Shown: piece after piece, positions 56,572 through 64,000 of the stretch
Numbering within the stretch: the stretch's first letter is position 1
Layout: each line of letters starts with the position of its first letter
NCBI GenBank assembly: GCA_002270565.1
Contig: NQMI01000082.1
Coordinates: 62,001 to 126,000, forward strand
From: Stenocarpella maydis
Lineage: Eukaryota; Ascomycota; Sordariomycetes; Diaporthales; Diaporthaceae
Length of the DNA stretch: 64,000 nt
Reading direction: 5' to 3'
The notes under the pieces: generated by a model
Told to the model about the DNA's origin: nothing
Databases searched by the model: none
The model's input: only the letters and a program-made list of their open reading frames with translations
Position numbers and translations under genes: made by a program

Positions 56572-56878
56572 AGGTCTGCTCATCCTTGCAAGCAATACCA
56601 CTTGGCCGAGGCCACTGCGATGAGTTCTAGTTTGCCTTTTTCTCATTCTGAACGGTCCAGGTTCTAGGATACCTCTAGAAACCAGAGAGCGTCACCACAG
56701 CTGACTCCATCGATACGCGTACCACAACACTGCACCCATGTGACATGCAAAACGTGAACTCGTTCTTACTGAGATTGCCTGGTCTGTCTGCCGTAATACT
56801 GATGCCCCTAACGCCGCATGCCCTGAACCAAAACTCCTGGCTGCCTACAAGCCTCAACTACCAAACAAAGAAGCGCGC

Positions 56879-58165
56879 CTACGGGACACTCTTGCCGTCC
56901 AGACGACGACCAACTTCAGGCTTCTTCACGACCTCTGGCTTCTCCTCAGGCTCGGCCTTCTTCTTGGCTCCTCCTCTCAGTGTCTGGCCCTGACCTGCAA
57001 AATGGGGCTTCTGCGCACCCTCGTTCTCCTTCTCCTTCTGCTCCTTGGACTTGTAGGGAGTGATCTCGTACCCCAGGAATAGCTTGTTTGGGGGCAGCCG
57101 TAGCGGCAGCGGTCCATTCGTCCGTCTGCGCGGCGCGCCAGAGTCCGCCGCCGCCGCCGGCACCGGCGTGGCTGGCTTCGGAGTCGGGGCCTTGCTGCTC
57201 TTCTTCGGGCCGATACGGTTGCCCTCACCGTGGAAGTTTGTGGCCTGGGCCGCAGCGGAAGAGGGCGCGATAGCATCATAGTTGATGGCCTGAGCCATGG
57301 TGCCCTGGTTATGCAGCAACCCTCCCGCTGGTAGGCCGCGGGTGCTTCTCGGAGTGCTGGTACCGCTGCCTGATGACTTTGTCGGTTCCACATATCCGAC
57401 TGGAGGGGCAAACTCGACCGACACGTCCGTCTCGATCATGCACACTCCCATCTTCTCTGTCTCAGGCTTCACATCCAGCACTGCCACGTCGTAAACGGTG
57501 TCGTTGTACTCAAAGTTGAAGACATCGCCCTTGGTAACGGCCGCAAAATTCCGGAAGGCACGCTCAAGGACCGCTTTGGGGTCGCTGATTTCGAGGAAGT
57601 TGACAGACTGGGGCTGAAGCTTAACCAGCCTGGCGAGCTCGAGTGAGGTTGTCTTGATCTGGATCATGTCGCCAACATCCAGCATCAAGGTCTGCATCAT
57701 CCACTGAGGGAGGTACGCCCTTCCTTCCTCGGCCACAAACTCCAGCACGCCGGCATGGGAATGCCTCTCCTTCTCGCCATTGATGAGTTCCATAAGCAAG
57801 GGCCACTGCACGTGGAGCTTGGAAACCTTGTCGAGGGCCGACGGGGGCAGTAGGATCTTGGAGCCGTAGTTGAGCTCGCGACGTTCGGGACCGGGATGCA
57901 TCACCATGGGGTAGCAGCGATAGTACTCGTCGAATCGTTGGGTGGCGGGTCGGCGCATCGGCCGGGCCATGTTGACGAAGTCTTGCGGGTTGGCCGGGTC
58001 CATCCCGCCGTATCCAGGGGCGAACTAGAAATATTGGGAGCCAAGTGTCAGCGCTGGAGGAATTCTTTTGAGTAAGGCCACACGTCGAGGAAGGGAAGCG
58101 AGGGCGGAAAGATGGCGAAAGCAGAGCAAGCTCGCTGCCGGGCCATAGAGGTAGTGACTTACCAT
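56879..58165 (-). CDS. UFD1: Ufd1, ubiquitin fusion degradation protein 1
   Basis: Cofactor of the Cdc48/p97 segregase with Npl4, used in ER-associated and nuclear protein degradation. Two exons: 58163-58165, which is only the ATG, and 56879-58024, with a 138-bp intron directly after the start codon (ATG|GTAAGT..TTTCTAG); total 382 residues. The spliced N terminus reads MFAPGYGGMDPANPQDFVNM. The double-psi barrel N domain follows (YGSKILLPPSALDKVSKLHV, GVLEFVAEEGRAYLPQWMMQ, YNDTVYDVAVLDVKPE). The C-terminal part is disordered with a conserved LFLGYEITPYK and basic tail. Translation from MDPANP without splicing would also be possible. Confidence 0.94.
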
Positions 58166-59017
58166 GCTCGGCTTCTGCGTGCCAAGTGTCAGGTATTGCG
58201 ATCAAGGTATTGTGCTAGATGCTTGCCACAGGCAAAAACAAATGACAGGAGTCGAGGGTGGTTGAGTGCTGTTGGGAAACGGAGTAGGAGAGTCCAAAGA
58301 GGCAGTCTGATAACGTGGGGGAAGCTCCTCGCTAGACCCAGCTAAAGTAAACGAACTGTGAAGCTGTTCAGTGTGGTGGTGGCGGCAGGCAGGCAGCCTG
58401 AATGACGACAGTGGCCCCCACCCGACTTTAGATTAGATAAGCTCATGCCAGGCAGTACTAGTAGGCTGTGGAATACATACGGAGCACTTGAGTACCCAGC
58501 AGTGGGTTCTCGTCCCCATACACCTGCTGAACAGTATGGATAATGTTGGCCAGACGTAGTTCCTGCTGAGAAACAATCTTCTTTGGACACCGTATCCCAT
58601 GTCACGGACTCGTGTATAGAACTTCCATTGATCCTGTCAAAAATTCATTTGTGGTATGCCCTGCCCGCTACGGGCAACCAAGAAACCAAACAGACAAAGC
58701 TCGGGGTATCTCTAATAGTGCTCCAGCAACAAGATCAATCAATCTTTTAGAAGCCTCTAAAGCAAGCCCGGGATTGTGGCAGCCACCCAGACCTTGTCTG
58801 GTTCTGCCACACCTCGTGTTTAAACCGCAAGCACGCAAGACTCCGAGGAACCAGCGCCCCAGACCGTTCAATTCCACCACAAGCGCGTTTCACACAGAAA
58901 CGAGGGAAGAACGAAAAAAAAGGAAAAAAAAAAGAAAAAAAAAAGAAAAAAAAGAAAAAAAAAAGAAAAAAGAAAAAAAAAAGAAAAAGAAAAAAAAAAA
59001 AAAAGGGAAGACAGCCA
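58166..59017. other. Spacer between UFD1 and the coiled-coil gene
   Basis: About 0.85 kb; holds the UFD1 promoter. It contains a ~95-bp A/G-only tract at 58911-59005, immediately beyond the stop of the coiled-coil gene. Confidence 0.5.
58911..59005. repeat. Low-complexity purine tract (A-rich with single G)
   Basis: The plus strand is almost entirely runs of A broken by G (GAAAAAAAGG-like) for about 95 bp. On the coding strand of the neighbouring gene it is a T/C tract just after the stop codon. Confidence 0.9.
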
Positions 59018-61174
59018 TCATTGGTGTACGTAGCCATTTCCGTAGCCATTTACACCATTCTGACCCTCGATTCTTGCCCGCTTGTCATGAGGGCCAGGGA
59101 ATTTCTCCTCTGGGCCCAAACCTCGCTTGGGTGCCTTGGCCATGTCGTCGCAGACTGACTGCAGTCCCATGCACATGTTCTTGTGCCGCTCACTGTCCTC
59201 CTGAGCAAATTTTTCCACTTCTGACAGCCTCTCGTGGAGGTGGCGTATCTCAGGCGCGAGCTGGGCCGGCTGGAGCCTACCGAGCTGCTCCAGGATGGCC
59301 TCAGCCACCTGGGTAGTGTTCACGTTGTTCCACTGACTGCTCAGGCTTTCGACCATAGTTTCCAGGGCCCTATAACGCCGGTCCATTTTGATTTCGAGAG
59401 CGTCGATGCTGCCCTGCCAAGCAGCCACCGTCTTTTGCAACCCGTCCACCGTATCCTTTGAGGCGGTGATCGCTGAGTCGATGGCGGCCGTCTTGGACTC
59501 AATTTCGGTCAAGCGAGACGCAGCGGATACCACGCTGGATGCACTGGATTCCAACTCGGGTGCAAGACTTGTGTTCATTCCGGGGGTCGACGCCGACTCC
59601 GCGCGGCTGACTTGTGCCGCGACAGCAGTACCCGTATTCAACTTGGAATCCTGCAGAGCTCTGATCTGCTTCGTGTGTTCATCTAGTCTTGTTCCGAAAA
59701 CCATCAGAAACCTATCGGACCACTCCTTGAAGCTCGCGGGGAGATCTCCGGGGATATTCTCAGGGATCCTCCCAGGGATCCTCGCAACGAGTTGGTCCAA
59801 GGATTGCTTGAGATCTGCAATGGCCATATCCTGAGCGGCGGCCTGGCCCTTCAGCGTAGTATAGTCGGCAATCCAGTCATCGAGACCCTCAACGTCTATT
59901 CCTGATAGGAGCCCTTCGTGCTTCCTCACCGCAGTGTCCAGGTCCGCGATTTGTCCATGGTGTTTCTGCACCCGGGTGTCCAGGCCCACGATTTGTCCAT
60001 CGTGCTTATACACCCGAGTTTCCAGGCCCGCAATCCGTTCGGCCTGGTTCTGGAGCCCAGTGTCCACGCTTGTGATCCGTTCAGTATGGCTGGTTGACGT
60101 GTCTTCTAGGTTCTTAACATCCCGACGCAGCTTGTCACACTTGTATCCCAGGGCCACCATTTCCTGGCGCAACTGCGCGTCCGGGGACGGGCTCGGCTTG
60201 GCACTCGATTGGCGTCTCGCCTCCTCCATGGTCTTGTTGAGCTCGGCTTTGAGCGAGCCGGTCTGGCTGTCAACATATGCCCGTAATGATTCGGCCGGTT
60301 CAGCCAGCGCGACGCGCTGGATCAGGCTTGTGACTTCAGACCTCAAGGAAGCCACCTGGGCCCGCAGTTGCTCGTTCTCTTTCGCCGCATCCGCACGCAG
60401 CCTATCCTTCTCCTTGTATTCGGCCAATTCGGAAGCCTGTTTCTCTTGCGCTTCCCTCAGCAAAGCAATCTGCTTCTTCCACTCGTCCTCGAAGCCAGCC
60501 TGTCGCTGCTCTAGCGCCTGGAATCGTTCATCTTGGGCGGGCTGGGATGGCGTGCCGGCTGCTACCTTGTCTGCCTTGGAGGCTTCCAAAATCTGGCGGA
60601 TCTTGACGTCGTCGAATGGCAAGGCCTTGACCAGGGTCTGGGCGTACTTGTCGAAAGCGAAAGTCTCCATTGAGGCGAGGGCGTTGAGGTCCTTTTCAAG
60701 GCCGGCCAGAGTCTGTCTGTGGTGGTTCTGGCTACCCAGGAAGGCATCATGCACAGCGGGGAACTGGACGGGTTTTGAGATCTGGCTGTCGTAGTCTTTC
60801 TTTCGCTTTTGGTATGCCTTAAGCTCGGCATCTCTCTTGAGGGAGAGCTGGGCCTTCTGGGTCATGAGGTCGGTGACGTGGCGGAGGGCGTCTGCCAGCT
60901 CGGCCGAGGCGCGGCCCGAGTCCATCTTTGGTGGGCGGTCTTGTGTCGTTGTGTGGGTGGTGGTACGAGCCATGTCCAGGTTACGGTCGCGGTCGCGGTC
61001 GCGTTCGTTCCTCCGGTCGCGATCGCGGGGATCTCGCTCGTAGTGGCGGTCCCGATCACGGTCCCTCGTGTAGTCTCCAGAAGCAGAGCGGAAAGGGGCA
61101 GGTGGTCTAGAGATGCAATCTCGAGAGCGTGAGCCAGGGCCGTGGCCATTGAAGTCCCTTGAGGAAGAAGACAT
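59018..61174 (-). CDS. Long coiled-coil protein with Arg/Asp-rich N terminus, unknown function
   Basis: A single exon of 718 residues. Residues ~1-70 are rich in Arg, Asp and Ser with RD repeats (DYTRDRDRDRHYERDPRDRD), similar in composition to splicing-factor RS/RD tails. From ~85 on the protein is largely helical with heptad-like patterns (LADALRHVTDLMTQKAQLSL; FEDEWKKQIALLREAQEKQA). A central section repeats the pattern R-x-x-x-L-(E/D)-T-R-V-x-K-H-(D/H)-G-Q-I about every 14 residues. A short basic motif near the end (PHDKRARIEGQNG) could be a nuclear signal. Conserved-looking block: ASMETFAFDKYAQTLVKALP. I do not recognise a family. Confidence 0.75.
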   Translation of the reverse strand: MSSSSRDFNGHGPGSRSRDCISRPPAPFRSASGDYTRDRDRDRHYERDPRDRDRRNERDRDRDRNLDMARTTTHTTTQDRPPKMDSGRASAELADALRHVTDLMTQKAQLSLKRDAELKAYQKRKKDYDSQISKPVQFPAVHDAFLGSQNHHRQTLAGLEKDLNALASMETFAFDKYAQTLVKALPFDDVKIRQILEASKADKVAAGTPSQPAQDERFQALEQRQAGFEDEWKKQIALLREAQEKQASELAEYKEKDRLRADAAKENEQLRAQVASLRSEVTSLIQRVALAEPAESLRAYVDSQTGSLKAELNKTMEEARRQSSAKPSPSPDAQLRQEMVALGYKCDKLRRDVKNLEDTSTSHTERITSVDTGLQNQAERIAGLETRVYKHDGQIVGLDTRVQKHHGQIADLDTAVRKHEGLLSGIDVEGLDDWIADYTTLKGQAAAQDMAIADLKQSLDQLVARIPGRIPENIPGDLPASFKEWSDRFLMVFGTRLDEHTKQIRALQDSKLNTGTAVAAQVSRAESASTPGMNTSLAPELESSASSVVSAASRLTEIESKTAAIDSAITASKDTVDGLQKTVAAWQGSIDALEIKMDRRYRALETMVESLSSQWNNVNTTQVAEAILEQLGRLQPAQLAPEIRHLHERLSEVEKFAQEDSERHKNMCMGLQSVCDDMAKAPKRGLGPEEKFPGPHDKRARIEGQNGVNGYGNGYVHQ

Positions 61175-62453
61175 GTCGAGGGCAGGCAGACGGTGCGGGA
61201 AGGCACCTGCTCAAGTAGCTAGCTGGGGGGCACTGGGGGGCTAGAGCAGACCTGGGTCTGATGGGGGGAAACGAGTGAGTGCGAGGTTGCGGCTGGCAGC
61301 AGATGCGCATCGCATACCGGCATACATATGTAGCTGCCCATAGAGTATCCACGGGTGGGTGTGTGTGTGTGTGTGTGTGTGTGTATGTACGTGTGGGGAT
61401 TGCGTACTTCGCTGGCACTTGTACGAGGCAGGTGTCACGCCAGGGTGCAGCAAAATGAAAACCAACGGCTTGGAGGCTGAGCACTACTCCGTACAATCTG
61501 AAATGCGACTGGAGGTGAAGTCTCCCCCGCCAAGCAACAACCAGCTGCATGTCGAAAGGGTCACAGGGAGGGGGTGAGGGTCACTACATACACCATGTGC
61601 TCAGAGGCAGGGGTCTTGCGAGCAGCCGCTCTGCAAAAAAAGCCGCTGGTGACTCCAAGTCTCATCAAAACCCTTCTTGTTAGCATCGCAATTGTTTCAC
61701 AACAAAGCCACGTGTGGTTGATTTTTATTACACTTAAAGGTTGAGGAGAAGTATCTAATTTGAACGATGTTAATTTATATGCTAGTATTGATGGTTGTGG
61801 TGGTGAAATAGCTGGTTTAGTTGCGTGGTCCGGATTCTGGTACTTAGCTAGCGGCAGTTTCTTTTGCAGAGCGGCTGGCGAGTAAAGTGCCATTTTTATC
61901 AGTCAATTGATCTTCCCTTGGCACGTACCCACCGTGATGCTTTTCCTTGGTCCGTGCGCAGCACATTGCGGTGTTACCGATGGAAACTCAGAAACAAACA
62001 AATGAAGTCAAACACTATCTGGCATGGCTCACATAGACTACTTTACCATTTAAGTACAGTACAGTACAGTACATATATAACGAGGCACTGAGGCGCTGTA
62101 GTCGCTAGGGCAGGCTCAGCCAGGCTGCCAGACAAATGAAGCTGTGCGGTGCGTGCAAACGGGGCGAGGGTGCTGTCAACGTCTTGGAAGGAGAGCTGCC
62201 CCAACACCTGGGATCCCTGCCGTCCTCTTGACCGTAACCTGCAGCAAAACGGCGGCAGCAACTAGTGTAACTCGCTAGCCCGTCCGTTCCAACCTACGTC
62301 CCTCCGTATCTGACCTCCGGTAGAAAAGCTACCATCCCAGCAGAGAAGACGTTATCTCTCTGCACGTCGCGCAAACAACCATAGCCGCTCGTTTTGCGCC
62401 TCTCCCGCGACCCGCCTTATCCAATTGCCTTCAGCAAGCACCAAGTCGAGACC
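61175..62453. other. Spacer between the coiled-coil gene and RVB2, with a MITE-like insertion
   Basis: About 1.28 kb between divergent genes. Holds a (GT)n microsatellite (61359-61384), the MITE-like element (61623-61877), a TACAG repeat (62053-62071) and the RVB2 leader. Confidence 0.5.
61623..61877. mobile_element. MITE-like element with terminal inverted repeats and 5-bp target duplication
   Basis: The 255-bp element starts CAGCCGCTCTGCAAAA and ends with the perfect inverse TTTTGCAGAGCGGCTG. The inverted repeat extends imperfectly (GCCGCT inside both ends). It is flanked on both sides by GCGAG (61618-61622 and 61878-61882), as expected for a target-site duplication. The interior is AT-rich with no coding capacity, so it would be a non-autonomous DNA element. 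The terminal CAG..CTG recalls hAT elements, but those usually duplicate 8 bp, so the superfamily is not assigned. Confidence 0.75.

Positions 62454-64000
<1,547 letters not shown>

Larger units (their letters stand above)
54816..56878. other. Spacer between Myb-like gene I and UFD1
   Basis: About 2.06 kb. It contains a purine-rich GA tract (55640-55735), a TACCTAGGTA decamer (55882-55891), a diverged 82-bp tandem repeat (55944-56107) and a possible Myb-like domain remnant (56463-56571). No complete gene. Confidence 0.5.

Overview
The window is nuclear DNA from a filamentous ascomycete (Pezizomycotina, most likely a Sordariomycete). The genes have short introns (mostly 47-150 bp) with GTAAGT-like donors and CTRAC-like branch sites, and they encode recognisable fungal orthologues: Mcl1/SepB, XRCC4, Byr4, Nop2, Get5, cofilin, Hsp60, Ufd1, Rvb2, the succinyl-CoA ligase beta subunit and a CYP52-type P450. 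The sequence is draft quality. One N at 36343 sits between two identical 668-bp copies, which looks like an unmerged contig overlap.

Left part (1-39 kb), mostly housekeeping genes: Mcl1/SepB (minus, cut by the left edge), a WD40 protein, a large disordered mucin-like fungal protein, a small lysine-rich protein, a four-exon P450, the succinyl-CoA ligase beta subunit, a proline-rich membrane protein, XRCC4, Byr4, NOP2 divergent from GET5, cofilin and HSP60. NOP2/GET5 and Mcl1/WD40 share short divergent promoters. Long stretches without a recognisable gene lie at about 4.4-6.8, 10.1-13.0, 20.1-21.7 and 23.2-26.2 kb.

Middle part (39.8-56.6 kb), the most unusual region: between HSP60 and UFD1, nearly every recognisable gene carries a short Myb/SANT-like domain of the kind common in filamentous fungi (Myb_DNA-bind_8-like). 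I find 13 copies. Five belong to separate genes (39830-40740, 42136-42645, 47501-48662, 51104-51949, 53299-54815). One is a weak remnant (about 56.5 kb). Seven form a same-strand array at 44.1-46.5 kb, spaced about 310-460 bp apart. The intact array modules start with their own ATG and end in a phase-2 splice donor, but only one matching downstream exon pair is present (43697-43993). This resembles an array of alternative first exons sharing one 3' end, or a series of 5'-end duplications. Two of the seven modules are decayed.

Right part (56.9-64 kb): UFD1, a long coiled-coil protein, a 255-bp MITE-like element with a 5-bp target duplication, and RVB2 (plus, cut by the right edge).

All exon boundaries were read by eye from splice signals, reading frame and family resemblance. 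No alignment or transcript data were available.
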